Assembly: GCA_018136815.1 (NCBI GenBank)
Contig: CM030940.1
Span: 822,418-886,417 of the forward strand
DNA length: 64,000 nucleotides
Reading direction: 5' to 3'
DNA from: Isochrysis galbana
Lineage: Eukaryota > Haptophyta > Isochrysidales > Isochrysidaceae
Shown: positions 21,775-33,185 of the stretch, piece by piece
Position numbering within the stretch: position 1 is the stretch's first letter
How the letters are laid out: each line of letters starts with the position of its first letter
Notes under the pieces: generated by a model
The model's input: only the letters and a program-made list of their open reading frames with translations
Database searches by the model: none
Told to the model about the DNA's origin: nothing
Made by a program: the position numbers and the translations under genes

Positions 21775-21905
21775 GGGGGCAGTGCCCCCTCCCCCCGGTA
21801 GCACTCGGACACCTGGCTCGTCAGGCATGGCGGGATTCCGGGACGGAAATGTTGTGTCCAATTAGCTAGTGGGGTTGGCTAGGATATAACATTAATTAGT
21901 TTATT
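21775..21905 (+). repeat. Composite repeat unit R3, copy 1
   Basis: It carries GGGCAGTGCCCCCTCCCCCC, CACTCGGACACCTGGCTCGT, TTGTGTCCAATTAGCTAGTG and GGCTAGGATATAACATTAAT. The equivalent segment is at 57124-57262, there only about 100 bp from the R2 copy. Confidence 0.8.
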
Positions 21906-22347
21906 ATCTCGGGGTGCGGACCAAGCAATGAATGGGTTCCCGCCGGGGTGGGTTAGCCCTCTTGTTAGGATGGGCTGAGGATGTTGTTATCGTCGATTCG
22001 AGTGTTGGTGGGAGTCGGAGGCACCTGCTCGGCCTCTGAGGGTGGACGCGGTCGCTTCGACAGCGACTGCTCCGGAAGGGCTGAGGGGCCGCCCTCGGTG
22101 GGGGGGGGCGGGGGGTCCGGGACGGCGAACGGCAGGAGAGGAGAGCGTCTGCGTCGGGCCACGCTCCATCGCAACCAAATGCGCAAAGTTATTTGCTATC
22201 GTTCACACAAGAAGCGGCGAAGCTAACGCCTGGCCTCAAGACATCCTCCATCTAAGACGCAGCCCAACCATTCAACCGCTCGTGTTCTCGTCTGCCTACC
22301 TCCTGCCGCGCACTCTAGATCCAATTACTCAATGACGGGCACTCCAA

Positions 22348-23272
22348 TCAGATGCCTGCAATATCGGCGGCTATCGTCGCTTGGATCTTCTTGAGTGGCG
22401 CGCAGCCTGGTTGAGCGGTGAGACCCTTTGCTACGGCCTCCTTGGCTGTTTCAATATCACCTGTCGCGAGCGCAACATCAGCAACGCGCCACCACGCACG
22501 CGCTGAGCGTCGCGGGTCGGCCTCTGCGGCAAGGGTCGCGTCGCGCAACGCGAGCCACAACCGGCCCAGACGGTGGTGAGCGCAAGACCGGTTGTAGTAG
22601 AGCGCCGCATTGGCGCGCGGGTTGGGCGCCTCGAGCGCAAGTGCTTGTGTGTACGTTGCGGCAGCATTCGCGTACTGGCCATCCTCCAAATACTGGTTCC
22701 CCTTGGCAGTCAAATGCATCACCTAACCCGGCGCAGCAATTGGGGGAACCAGGATTCAGTCTCGGCCGCACAAGCCCGAGACTCCGCATGCGCATGCCCG
22801 TCGGAAGAAGTGGGGGGGGGGGGGGGGGGGGGGGGAGAAGGGTTACCTTCTTCTTCAGATCGGCGAGATCCGTCACGAGGTATGGCTTGAGCAACCACTC
22901 TGCCATCTCGTGCGCCGCCTCCTCTTCATGTGTCATGCCCTCTACCTCAGCACGCCCAGCGCTTCCGTTCGTCCCAGCAGCTGGCGTGACAGCACTACTC
23001 TTCCCTCCCACGCAGTCACTCGCGATAGCCACGCTGGTTGCGTCCGCCACCGCTTCGGCCGCTTGCGGCGGCGGCGGCGGCCGCGGGAAGAGCTCAGCCG
23101 AGAGGATGGCGATTGCTTCCTCGTCGACGCCAATCTCGCTCAGATTTTCGTAGAGCATGTCAGCGCCCATAGAGGCGAGCAGCGGCAGCTCGGTGATCGC
23201 CTCCTCGACCAGCGTCTCCTCGAGCCGGCCGAGCCCCAGCCGGCTGAGCAATGCGGAGAGCTCTGCATCCAT
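22348..23272 (-). CDS. TPR-repeat co-chaperone-like protein with SAM-like N-terminus, 2 exons, 266 aa
   Basis: Exon 1 is 23272-22847 and exon 2 is 22722-22348. The intron is GTAACC...TAG, 124 bp, phase 0, and contains a C-run of about 24. Exon 2 encodes three TPR-like helix pairs (TAKGNQYLEDGQYANAAATY, then LYYNRSCAHHRLGRLWLALR, then WWRVADVALATGDIETAKEA). This resembles the TPR of STI1/TTC and UNC-45 types that bind Hsp70/Hsp90 tails. Exon 1 (LSALLSRLGLGRLEETLVEE, later ENLSEIGVDEEAI) has the helix spacing of a SAM-like fold that pairs with the TPR in some algal proteins. The partner is not known. The start ATG is 23272. Confidence 0.75.
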
Positions 23273-23921
23273 CGCGGCGCGCCGAGCGGGACCACTACCA
23301 CGCGTGCGTCTCGTACAAATGTGTGGGTCTCTTTTCTTTCTTTTGTTCCCTCGTCATTGTCATGGTCATGTCTCTGTACTCTGTACTAGGGCGGTCACAC
23401 ACACACCAAAAACTTCTGGCTTCTGATAGGGCGGTCAAACACGCCTTTTAACTTCTAAGGGTGAAAATTCACTTAGTCAATATTGAGGTTTTATCACACG
23501 ATTTTTAGGTTATTACACTGGAAATGGGTATGGGTATATTGGGCAGAATCTTATAAGAAATATGCACATTTTCGACGCCATTCAACACATAGACCCAAAC
23601 ACGTTTTCGCGCTTGTGCGAAATTGACGTCGACCACAAAAGTGCACCACAGGTCGCGCTGTGCGACGCGCGCCTGCGTTCCCCGGGCACGGTTACCCCCG
23701 GACAGGCAGTACGCAGTACCGAGCCCCGCGCGATCGCACGGCGTCGCCTGCGCCCTCCACACCCCGCTCCCGAGACCAATGTGGAGGCGCCCGCGGAGGC
23801 GGTCGAGGACGAAGCTGCGTGTGGCGTGTGGCAACGCGCAGGACCTCACCAAAAAGCGCAAGGTGTCGCTTGGAGGTCTGCTCGCCTCTCGTGCCAAGAA
23901 GATCGTGCAACAACCGTTATA

Positions 23922-24029
23922 GATGGTGATGTGATGGTGATGGAGGTCGACGAGCTCGACGCTTATCTTGAGGACGCCGAGGAGCCCGACATAGAGGTAG
24001 ACGTATTGGCTTGGTGGCGGAACAGCGGC
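23922..24029 (+). pseudogene. hAT transposase C-terminal scrap
   Basis: The segment DELDAYLEDAEEPD followed by VDVLAWWRNSG matches the start of the hAT dimerisation domain of Ac-like transposases (consensus E-x-D-x-Y-L...D-x-L-x-W-W). The frame is open back to 23562, but the upstream part is not recognisable. A dispersed repeat interrupts it from 24068 and the SAASE-type downstream half is absent. Confidence 0.6.
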
Positions 24030-24067
24030 GCGCACGAATGCGACCCCACTCAAACAGAATACAAAAG

Positions 24068-24222
24068 TGTCGCATCCGCGATCGACCTTTTTGTTTTAGA
24101 AGTTGTCTGCGTTTCTATGTCCCCTCCTTGCAGCCACGAGCCACGAGTCACCGTCGCGTCGTCCTACATTCGCCCTCTTTGCCCTCGCCTCCTTTGTCGC
24201 CTCCCCTGTCGCCTGCTTGCCC
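24068..24222 (+). repeat. Dispersed repeat TGTCGCATCC, copy 2 of 4
   Basis: It starts TGTCGCATCCGCGATCGACC, then TTTTTGTTTTAGAAGTTGTC, and ends in repeated CTTTGTCGCC/CTGTCGCCTGCTTGCC. It sits about 40 bp after the hAT scrap. The 50-bp start is identical in the copies at 30213 and 36016. Confidence 0.85.
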
Positions 24223-24882
24223 CTCACCTGACTTTTACCTCCTTGCGTGCTCCTCGCGTTTTTAGGCTAAGTCGCGCGTTCAGGTATCGCCGGTGCAAGG
24301 AACCGCCCCCTTGTGTGACCCTGATTCCCCCTCAGGTGTTGGCCGTTGGATTATATCGTGGCGCTATTTTACTTCGGTCTTCATCAACTCACTTAAGGGT
24401 TTTCGAAAGATTCCCTCCTTATTCCTGTGCGTAACTGTCGCCCCCGTCGGATCGTCCGTCGCCCCGTGGTGTGCGATCGGAGCGGCAGAACTCGAGCATC
24501 GATGGGGATGTATGCCGGTTGAATCACAAGATTGTGTTCCACAGACGAGGTTTGGGGGTTATCCAACACGATCACCCTCGACATTGGCAATGGGTCACGC
24601 TGATTGGGCGAAAAATGCTTGCAATCGACCCATATGCTCGATGCCATACCTCAGACAGAGGGAGGAGGGTCGGCAAGGTTTCTCCTGGGCCAGGGTGTCT
24701 CCGCAGATGTTTGCGCAATCAGACGTGTAGCAGAGACTTGCGCAATTAGACGTGTAGCAGAGGAGCCCCATCGTCTCAATCGTGTGTGTGGGTGAAAGTG
24801 ACTTTCACAGGGGGACCTCTTGACCTCTTCGGATGGATCAACTCCCCCCAGTATGACTGAAATCTTGTTGTGGGACGCCTAG

Positions 24883-25038
24883 GTGTTTCGTGACGGGTTT
24901 TACATGGAGAACCGGCCAAGCGACATCCTCTCACGCGTCATGGACCTCGCCACCCAAGATCAGCCAAGCGACACCGTCGCCATCGAGGAAGAGGGATGTG
25001 AGAAAAAGACGAAGAAGATGAAAACTCAGCCCGCGTAG
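24883..25038 (+). CDS. Possible 3'-terminal exon (51 aa) of an unidentified gene
   Basis: After a CTAG acceptor there is an open frame starting VFRDGFYMENRPSDILSR and ending in an acidic then lysine-rich tail (EEEGCEKKTKKMKTQPA, stop TAG 25036). Composition is protein-like, but no upstream exon could be joined. It may be relict. Confidence 0.2.
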   Translation: MFRDGFYMENRPSDILSRVMDLATQDQPSDTVAIEEEGCEKKTKKMKTQPA

Positions 25039-27251
25039 CTGGGAGTTACCGCGTGTTGAGAGGGGCGGGGGGGGGAGCGTGATTAGCTTTCGAAGTGTCT
25101 GTGCTCAGGTGTATGGAGGAAGGGGCGTCTGTAGTGAAATGGTGTTTTGAGTTTTGTGTCCGCTTAGCGTTTTCGTACATAACGTTAGTAATAATAATAT
25201 TAACGTGGTTACCCAAAAAGAAAACAAGCACATGTGGATAACACAAAAAAACACCTGGCCCTCTTTTGACGGAACGCGACTTTATTGTATACCGCGCGGG
25301 GGGAAGGATCGGATTCTGGTGCCGAAAGGTGACAGACAATAAGGGCTCGCTCCAGCGGCTATCTCCCCGGGTGCCGGGGACTTGGCCGATGCAGCGGCCG
25401 CGGAGGCCCGCCGCGCGCCGCTCCCCCCCCCCCCCCCCCTTCCCCCACTCCTTGCTCTGGCAGCCCAGCTTGCCACAGGGGTATACTCGCGCGGCCAACA
25501 CCAGTGGTAAGTCCCCCCCACGCTGCCTGCCGCGATGTGCCCCTTCACGCTCGCCGCGCTCGCCTCCAGGTCGTTCTCGCACTCCCCCCCTTCGCAGCGC
25601 GCAGACGAGCGCCAGAAGCCAGGTGCGAGCAGCGCGCGCGCAGCGCGAGCCCCCCGCCCGGCCTTGGCCTGGGTGTGCCATACCCAGCACCTGACCCCGC
25701 CCCAGCCCACACCCGCCTCGCAGCAAGCTTCCCTGGCTGAAAAGTCAGAGTTGGCGTCTCTCTCGGCAGGCGCGGCCGGTCAGCAGATCGGCTACAGGGC
25801 TCGAAGGGGTCGAATTGGGGGGGCAGTGCGCGTGTGTATTCGTAAGATATGTGTATGGACTGTCTGTGCGCCGCATAGCGACGCGCAGGCAGTCCATATG
25901 TGCGCGTCTAGAGCCTGATTTCTAGTGTCTGTGGCATGTTTGAAAGGGCGCTGGGGGCACCATTCGTAACATAATTTAGTGATATGTTTATGAGAAATAA
26001 ATCTGTCTATCGTTCTATCGTGGAGTTGTCAAATCATTTGTCGGTGAACGACAGAGAACTTACGTTTCCCGGTCGCTGCATTACAGTTGTTTCGCCAGGC
26101 CCTCACCCTCTCTCATCCTCCCCCGAGAGAATTCTCCTCTCCGGCCTCGCCTCTCGCGGCTCTCCCCGGGTGCCGGGGACTTGTCTGCTTGAGCCCAGTT
26201 TTTTCTTATTGTCCCCCAGCGGGACTTTTTCTCACACTGTAAGAGGCCCCGCTTCCGCGCGGGGGGAACGGTGCCCCCCTGGCGATATTCGGACAGACAG
26301 ACCCGGTTCTTGCACCCTAAAGAAAAAGAAGCAAAAAGAAAAAGGGTGCTACGCACGGGACTCCCTCTGGGCGGTAAACACGCCCCTCCGGTCGTGATTA
26401 CTATTACTAGCTTTTTTCGATTCCCCAAAACGGCTCGTTTTATTGTCTTTGTCTTTGCTAGACCTCATCCGTTGTATTTCACATCTGAGAGTGGCAGTAG
26501 CAGTAGTGGTACTAGTACTAACACTAACACTAACTACCCTCTACCCTGGATCCTGGATGGGAAATACGGTGCTGGGGCCTACAAATACAAATGCAGCCAA
26601 ATACATATGTATTTGGCCGGGCCTCCGGCCAAATACATTTCAAATACATTCGAGACCTACAACCCAGGACGCGCTTCAAATATCAAATACAGCCAAATAC
26701 ATATGTATTTGGCCTCTGGCCAAATATGGTAAATACGTATTTCCTGTACAACTGTACAAAGAAACGAATGCGAATGCTCATCGTCATCGTTATTATTATT
26801 ACTATGTGTGATTAAACTACACCTATACAAAGAAACGAAAACTACTCTCGATGGTCCACTTTCGACGGAACCTCAAAAACGGTGAACACGGTCTGTGTAG
26901 TATTTGGCCTTCGTCCAAGTAGGGTGAACACGTAGTATCTCCCATCTAGGCTTCCGCTCTTGCTTCTTCCTGCTAGCTAGCCTCACTGCTCACTGCACAA
27001 TACCGGAGGGGGAGAGGCCTCCCGGCGCGGCACCTCATCCCCGCCCCGCCGCTTCGTCACTCCCTTCTCCCCCCCCCCCGCCTCCCCCCCCCCCCCCCCC
27101 CCCCCCCCGCCCGCGCGCCCTCTCCCTTTCCTCTCTCCACGCCTCTCTCGCTCGGTGCCTCCCGCGTCGAGCTCGCCTCGCTCCTCGCTCGACGCCCTCG
27201 CACACCTCTCGCCTCCCTCCGCCTCTCTACCACTCACACCCTTCTCTGAGC
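25039..27251. other. No gene; repeats and C/T-rich leader of SLC35B1
   Basis: Bases 25090-25190 (minus) are copy C of the AACGTTATGTAC repeat. Bases 25360-25375 and 26165-26180 share CTCCCCGGGTGCCGGGGACTTG. A hAT-like MITE lies at 26559-26744. Bases 26880-26950 contain a degenerate minus-strand hAT terminus (GATGGGAGATACTACGTG). Bases 27060-27251 are C-runs and CT-rich DNA directly before the SLC35B1 start. Confidence 0.45.
26559..26744. mobile_element. MITE-like non-autonomous element with hAT-type ends, 186 bp
   Basis: It begins GGGAAATACG and ends CGTATTTCC, the same terminal motif as the hAT element at 17331. Inside are two palindromic AAATACATATGTATTT blocks and many CAAATACA repeats, like the CCGTATTTG subterminal array of that element. 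No 8-bp flanking duplication is visible, so the limits are approximate. It has no coding capacity. Confidence 0.55.
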
Positions 27252-29245
27252 ATGGGAGTAGTCGCCGACTCGGCCAAGCTAGTCTTCGCATGCGCCGGCA
27301 TCTTCTTCTCCTTCTCCTACTTTGCAGTCTTGCAGGAGGACGTCTACAAGAAGGACTACGCAGGCGAGAAGTTCATCTACACCTTCTTCGCGCTGCTGAT
27401 TGAGCGCGGCATCAACGCGGCCGTCGCGCTATTTGGCATCATGCTGTTTGGCGGCTCGGGTGTGAAGATCCCTTACATGCACATCTTCAACTCGGGCGTC
27501 TCGCAGGTCCTTGCAATGGCCGCCTCAAACGAGGCACTCCGGTATGTCTCGTATCCAACGCAGGTGCGCCGTGCCCATGCCGCATCATGAAGCGGGGTGA
27601 TTCCGCCAGGATGTGGCGACTGCGCCACATCTAGATTCATTTGGTGGAATTGTATGAGCCCGGCCCGGCGACCGATCGGGAATGCGTCTTGGAGTGAGAG
27701 ACACGACTGCGCTCAAAACGCTGGATTGGCACGACGCCTCGCCACAAGCACGTGAGTCATCGATTGCAGTTGCCGAAGCGGCCGCGCATCCGATCCGTCG
27801 TCGCAGGTGCTGGGTAAGTCGTGCAAGATGGTGCCGGTGATGGCGGGAGGCATTATCCTTGGAGGCAAGAAGTATTCCCTCGTGCAGTACCTGCAGGTGT
27901 GGCTTGGTGGCAATTGTATTCCAGCGTTTGCCCAGCGGCTACACTCCGCATTGGCGCCCTGTGCCAGAGGTGTTGCACATCTCACAGCACGCGATGCAGA
28001 TCGCTCGTATAGCGGATGAGCGTTGTTGGAGTCGCGAGACGTCGCCCAGCGCTCCGCATCACATTACGATTCGAGAAGCTCGTCTGACTAGCTCCCCTGG
28101 ACCTCCCAAATGCTTAGGTGGGTTTGATCACTCTCGGTGTGACCGTGTTCAATTTCGGCGGCAAGAGGAAGGGCGGCGCGGCCGACTCGGCGTACGGCCT
28201 TGCTCTCATTGGCGCCTCGCTCGTCATGGACGCGGTAAGTAGCCTGCTTTGACCGGCCTTCCGCGGCCACAGCGGAGCGAGTGGCTGTGCAGCACCACCA
28301 TCCATAGCCCCCCTTTGTGCGGTGCCTTTGGGGGTTGAAGAGCGCATCCAATTTTGAGCCAGGTCGGGCATGTGCTCACTGCCTCGCGCTCCTCGGCGGG
28401 CCGAAATTTGTCAGGTCACCGGGGGCCTCCAGGATCGAGTCAAGATTTCGACCAAGAACCTCAACCCCAAGGACCCCAAGGCCAAGCCTACCATGCACGA
28501 GTCCATGTTCTGGACAAACGCGTCCGGATGCCTCGTTGCTCTAGTTCTGGCTTTCCTCACGGGCCATCTCATCGAGGTGAGGTTCCTCTGACCAGTACAC
28601 CTAGCACCCCACCCTCTTCCGCGAATGCTCATGCTGCACTCCTACAAGCTCCATCTGCCCATTATCGCTCGGTGGCCGTTCGCCGAAATGTCGCACGAAT
28701 TTTGTGTGCCTCAAAGCTCATGAACGTGGCGTGTCTCAAGCCGTCTTAGTGTCCCTTGGTGATTTCAAGCCCAACGCGCGCCGAACTGAATTTTGTCCTC
28801 CCTCGGCAGGGCGTTGCTTTCTGCCAGCGCAACCCAGAGGTGCTCAATGCCGTGCTTGTCTACTCGCTCGCCTCAGCGGTTGGCCAGAACTTCATCTACT
28901 ACACCATCACGCAGTTCAACGCGCTGCTTCTCTCCACCGTCACTACGACACGAAAGGTGACAAGCCGCCAGCGATAGCGTCTGTGATTGCGAGCGCCATG
29001 TTGCTTGTTCACCGCAATGACTCTTTGAATGGGCCGATCGGTATGAATCACCGCAAATGGCGACCACCTTATGCCCCATCGTGCAGATCTTCTCAACTGT
29101 CTACTCTGTGCTCCGGAATCCTGCCAATTCCCTCTCGCCGGAGCAATGGACTGGCTGCGGGCTCGTGTTCCTGGGCCTGCTGATCGAGATCCTTGAGAAG
29201 GCTTTCAAGAAGGCCCCCACCACGGACGCCAAGAAGAAGGCTTAA
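27252..29245 (+). CDS. SLC35B1: SLC35B1/HUT1-type ER nucleotide(-sugar) transporter, 6 exons, 328 aa
   Basis: Exons are 27252-27563, 27807-27896, 28118-28234, 28415-28576, 28810-28956 and 29087-29245, all phase 0 with GT-AG introns. The length equals the family norm (about 320-330). Family hallmarks are seen: FFSFSYFAVLQEDVYKKDYA, YVSYPTQVLGKSCKMVPVM, GLALIGASLVMDAVTGGLQD, SAVGQNFIYYTITQFNALLL, TVTTTRKIFSTVYSVL and a last helix ending in EILEKAFKK. About ten hydrophobic segments are spread over the protein. The C-terminus KKKA fits the KKxx ER-retrieval signal. Members were described as UDP-galactose transporters and, in animals, as the ER ATP/ADP exchanger. Which substrate applies here is unknown. 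A C/T-rich leader precedes the ATG. Confidence 0.96.
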
Positions 29246-30212
29246 GTGCACTGCCGCCTTTTGATATGTAGCCTGGCGAGAGTCGGTTACAACACGTCAC
29301 TCGCCCTTTTGCGATGAGAGATGACTCTGCCCGCGTATGCCGTTCGGGAAGAAGGGCTGTGGCACCACGGGTGCAAGAGCGATGCTGACAACTCCTAGGC
29401 TTTAGCTTTAGGTCAAGCGCAATATTCATAAGCATGAGCATCAGGAGGCGGTGGGGGGGGGGAAGGGGGCACCTCAGTGTGCGTTTTGCGAGCTACGCAA
29501 GGTAGCCATGCGTTTGCTCTTGGAGATGAAACGACGTCACGACATTTTGCAAACCCTTTCTTCCCCTGTCGTTTCCCCCCGCTTCTTGTGCTCCGTTGTT
29601 TTTCGTCTAGCTTGTGGCTATGGGGGGGGGGGGGATCTCGAAGGTTCGGGCTACTACTATCAACCATCGCTCTCGAGCCTATCGTTTCTCGTTCAAGCGC
29701 GATACAAGTCCAAGTCCGTGACACAATAGTATTTTTATCGAGCGGTCGATCGTGTATGGACAATCAGCGTTTATTGAGGTGGACGCATTATGCACACAAG
29801 TGTTTACAAGGGCGGACGGGGTGGGCATAAAGTGTGTACTGGTGTACTGGTGCTAGGGGGCGGAGAGGCGGACATGAGCACATGGACAGGGGTCAGCGAC
29901 GAGCCGCCTTTAGTATCAGTATGTGGTCGATCATAATCGACCATGTGTTATGTGGTCGACCGTGGTCGACAATGAAACATGGGCGTGCATACATGATACA
30001 CCCCTTAGGCACGCATTGGCACACCTGACACAAAATTTCACAGTTCGCGGTGCGCGGACGCGCGGACAAGGGGCAAGGGGGGGCGCCGAGTGTTCAGCTA
30101 GTTGGACCGAGGTGAATGATACAACACCAGTGTTTATGTTTATCTAGGGACGCTGAAGGTGATCACACACACGCGCACGCCACTCGCAACGTCATTCCAG
30201 GGCGTACAATCT
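29246..30212. other. No gene supported
   Basis: It holds the SLC35B1 3' flank, a G-run at about 29626, and short palindromic TGGTCGACC/GGTCGAC motifs near 29930-29975. The open frames are short and overlap on both strands. Confidence 0.4.
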
Positions 30213-30372
30213 TGTCGCATCCGCGATCGACCTTTTTGTTTTAGAAGTTGTCTGCGTTTCTATGTCCCCTCCTTGCAGGCTAATCACTAGTCACCGTCGC
30301 AGGATCCTACATTCGCCCATTCGCCCTCTTTGCCCTCGCCTCCTTTGTCGCCCCCCTTGTCGCCTGCTTGCC
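30213..30372 (+). repeat. Dispersed repeat TGTCGCATCC, copy 3 of 4
   Basis: It starts at the same base as the copies at 24068 and 36016, and ends near CGCCTGCTTGCC. It abuts the coding region of the minus-strand gene at 30373-30740 and so supplies that frame's present 3' end. Confidence 0.85.
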
Positions 30373-30740
30373 GCTTGCAACGACTGCAAGGTCTTGTCGT
30401 TCGCTTGCCGCAAGCCGAACATGCGGTTGATCGCATCTTGCGCATTCCCGCGTGCAGCCCTCCCGCGCGGTTGCCGTGCCGGCCGCTCCAGCACTGGGCT
30501 AGCGCTAGCGCCCTCGACGTATACATGATGGCCGCTCGACGTTTGCTGCTCATCGCCCATGCTCTCGACCGTGAAGTAGATGTTGCCACCCTCGACGCGA
30601 CGCAGCGTGCCGCGGCCCATGATCTCGTGCACGACGGCATCGCCGGCACTGGCTCGCTGAGGGCCGCGGCGCGCGGCCAATCTGCTGCCGTCCTCCCCCC
30701 CGCAAAAGTCCCAGGTGTACTCGTCGGAGGAGGGGTCCAT
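30373..30740 (-). pseudogene. Host gene fragment, 3' end replaced by a repeat; function unknown
   Basis: From ATG 30740 about 122 codons have ordinary coding composition: MDPSSDEYTWDFCGGEDG, then DAVVHEIMGRGTLRRVEGG and NIYFTVESMGDEQQTSSG, then an acidic/basic linker and INRMFGLRQANDKTLQSL. The reading frame then runs straight into the repeat at 30213-30372 and codes only for its Arg/Gly-rich antisense. The domain is not recognised. A gene remnant is the best reading. Alternatively the repeat lies inside an intron and the acceptor is not visible. Confidence 0.5.
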
Positions 30741-31877
30741 CGCTCGCTCGCCGCTCCCCCACCCACCCACGTTCCTCGCCCCCCCCCCCCCCCCCGCCCC
30801 CCGCCTTCTGCTTTTCGGAGAGAGGGGGGCCGCGGCTAGGGGAAAGGACCCTCATAAAAAGTTGATTTTACTCACAATACGGTATACCGTCGCGACTTGC
30901 TCCGCGAACGCATGCGTTTGCGCTAGATAGAGAATGGCTACAAATACGCACAGCATGCAGACATGCAAAGATATTCTGTATCTGTATTACTTCTGAGCAG
31001 TGTGAGCATCGGCGAACTAAGCCTAGCTTAGTGCGCAGCAGTCCCGTCGTGGGCTGCAAGTTGAGGAGTTCGAGCACTCCGGGGCGCACCTTGTGTGCGT
31101 CCTGGGCCTCAACTTTTTTTTTTGCATATCGGTAGGAAACCACACCATATGAACACTTGAACACATGTGAACACCAACTTCCGGATATGAACAGTTCGTG
31201 AACACCCCTCCTCAGAATATCATTTGAACACCTAGTCTCAGCAGCTGTAAGTGGACCAAATGGCAAATGGGTGCGTGAACGTTCTCGCACAACCCCTGGG
31301 GAGCGGGGATGAGAGTGTGGGGTATAGGCGATGGCGAGTTGAGATACCGGAGGGGTGTGAGTCAGTAGCAGCATAGCGGGCACCTTCGAGAATTGTTTTT
31401 AGTTAGAACTCAATGTCCGTTTACTTACTCATTTGATCGTGTAGCAACCTCCATCGAAAACCTCTAGCACTTACAGCCCAGTTGGGTCACCTTTACCATC
31501 GCCATGGATGGGGTGGTTGAGTAAATCATGCTCGTCAATGGCAATGATTGGCAGAAATGCTAAGCGGACCCGCTGTGATCGGGCCGAGGCTTGATCTTGT
31601 TCCAATGAGGAAAAGACCAATCAGCTTCAAGAGCGCTAGATTTTCGGACACTGCGGCGATGATAATCCTGCTGTGGTGCAATTGCGATGGGCTAGGACGA
31701 ACAAGTTGTTCGAGTACGAGGTGCGAATACCCTCTTTCTTCGACGGCCCGTCCGTACGCTCCACATTCCAATCCTCGAGATGACAGCAGGGGGGTGGGAG
31801 TCAGAGAGAGAGAGGTACGAGTAGGAATGATAGTCGCGATTGCCCAAAATGGGCATAACTTGCAGCACAAAAGAACT

Positions 31878-32723
31878 TCAGAAGTCGCAAATTGCTTGTG
31901 CCAGTTCCATGTACTGGGTGTAGAAGTCCTCCATGTTCTGCGAGCAACGTCCGGAGTATCCCGTGGTTGCAGAGTGGCCAAGCATACAGCCACACCATGT
32001 GAGAGGAGGCTCCAGCGGACTCTTGAAAATGGTAGATATCGGATAGTCATTATTATTTGGATTGACAGGGCATTGGCCATTCTCCTCATTGGGGCAGTCG
32101 GCTGCCTTGGAGCACTTTCCCGCAATGGGAACGTCAATGTCGGGGCTTACGACATTACTTGCACAGCAGCTTTGCACGTATCCGATTGCCTCCTTGGCGC
32201 GATACTGCGGATCTGTAACATGTAGCTCTGCCGTCAGCGTCTGCCATGGACCAAGTGTGATCTGTTGATCGTAAGCTGGTTGGTTCAGGTCGAAGACAGA
32301 AGTCCACGTGATGAATTCTGCCTTCGAGATGGGAGGGCCTGATGCGGTGTTGTCTGTCGGACTCTTAGGGCCTGCCCACGTGCCACCGTAGTCAGTGATG
32401 TACTTGAGGGGCTGGGGAGGATAAACCCCCTCGCCCAATGCGATCGCCATTGCATCGGCGCAACCCTCTGCATATGAGCCACCGTTGAGCTGCTTCCACG
32501 TGCGCGCAATCGCGCACGGGGCACACGCGGTCGAGCCGGCTTGGTTGCCACCCGTCAGCACCACACACGGTGGGCAATCACCCGCCGTTGGTGGCTGCCC
32601 AGACAGATCCTCGAGTGGGTCATCACCTGACGTGGGTGGCACCTGCCCAAAGAGAAGTTCGCGCTTCGGCGTCGTGTCCGTGTAGGCCGCCATGAGCACC
32701 ATCACATGAGCGAGAGTCGGCAT
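31878..32723 (-). CDS. Cys-rich protein of unknown function, 281 aa
   Basis: This single-exon frame from ATG 32723 has a Met-rich hydrophobic start (MPTLAHVMVLMAAYT), so it might be secreted or anchored, though the segment is short for a signal peptide. It has about 15 cysteines in pairs: GDCPPC, TACAPC, QSCC, then KCSKAADCPNEENGQC and TWCGCM, ending QAICDF. There are aromatic-rich segments in between (YITDYGGTWAGPK, FITWTSVFDLNQPAYD). The pattern suggests disulphides, hence an extracellular or ER protein. The frame stays open far upstream (to 33530), but that part is Ser/Leu and Gly low-complexity over a (GA)n leader and was left out. No family was recognised. Confidence 0.6.
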   Translation of the reverse strand: MPTLAHVMVLMAAYTDTTPKRELLFGQVPPTSGDDPLEDLSGQPPTAGDCPPCVVLTGGNQAGSTACAPCAIARTWKQLNGGSYAEGCADAMAIALGEGVYPPQPLKYITDYGGTWAGPKSPTDNTASGPPISKAEFITWTSVFDLNQPAYDQQITLGPWQTLTAELHVTDPQYRAKEAIGYVQSCCASNVVSPDIDVPIAGKCSKAADCPNEENGQCPVNPNNNDYPISTIFKSPLEPPLTWCGCMLGHSATTGYSGRCSQNMEDFYTQYMELAQAICDF

Positions 32724-33145
32724 CTTGGTGGTGGTGAGAGAAGGGGCAGGGGAGGCACTCCTCTGATTAGACGAGTTGCTCGCGAGTGTGGGCAAGTTGG
32801 CGGGGGAGCCTACCCCACCACACCCCGAAAATCCTCCGTCTCCCCCCCCCCCCCCCCCGCAAGACCCCCCGGCGGCAAGGGGGGGGGGGGAGGAATTCCA
32901 GTCGAAAACGCGGGCGCTTCCTTCATGTGCTCGCCCAAGCTCGCGCAGTGAGATTGCGATCGCATTCAACCTCGGGATTCGGTCTCCACCTGCTTTTTGG
33001 AAGGCAGCCTTCGGCGCACTCGTCCCCTCTGTGGGGACGTTCTTTGACTTCTCGCAGGATGCGCCGTGATCTCGCGTGGCTCCATCCACATGCCGACCGA
33101 CACTCCTGATGGAACGGGGGACGATCAAGTTCGAGCGAGCCGTTG

Positions 33146-33185
<40 letters not shown>

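Noticed and set aside
24290-24750. Possible retroelement coding segment after the repeat at 24068
   Set aside because: Some frames look protein-like but no diagnostic domain could be named, so no element was called.
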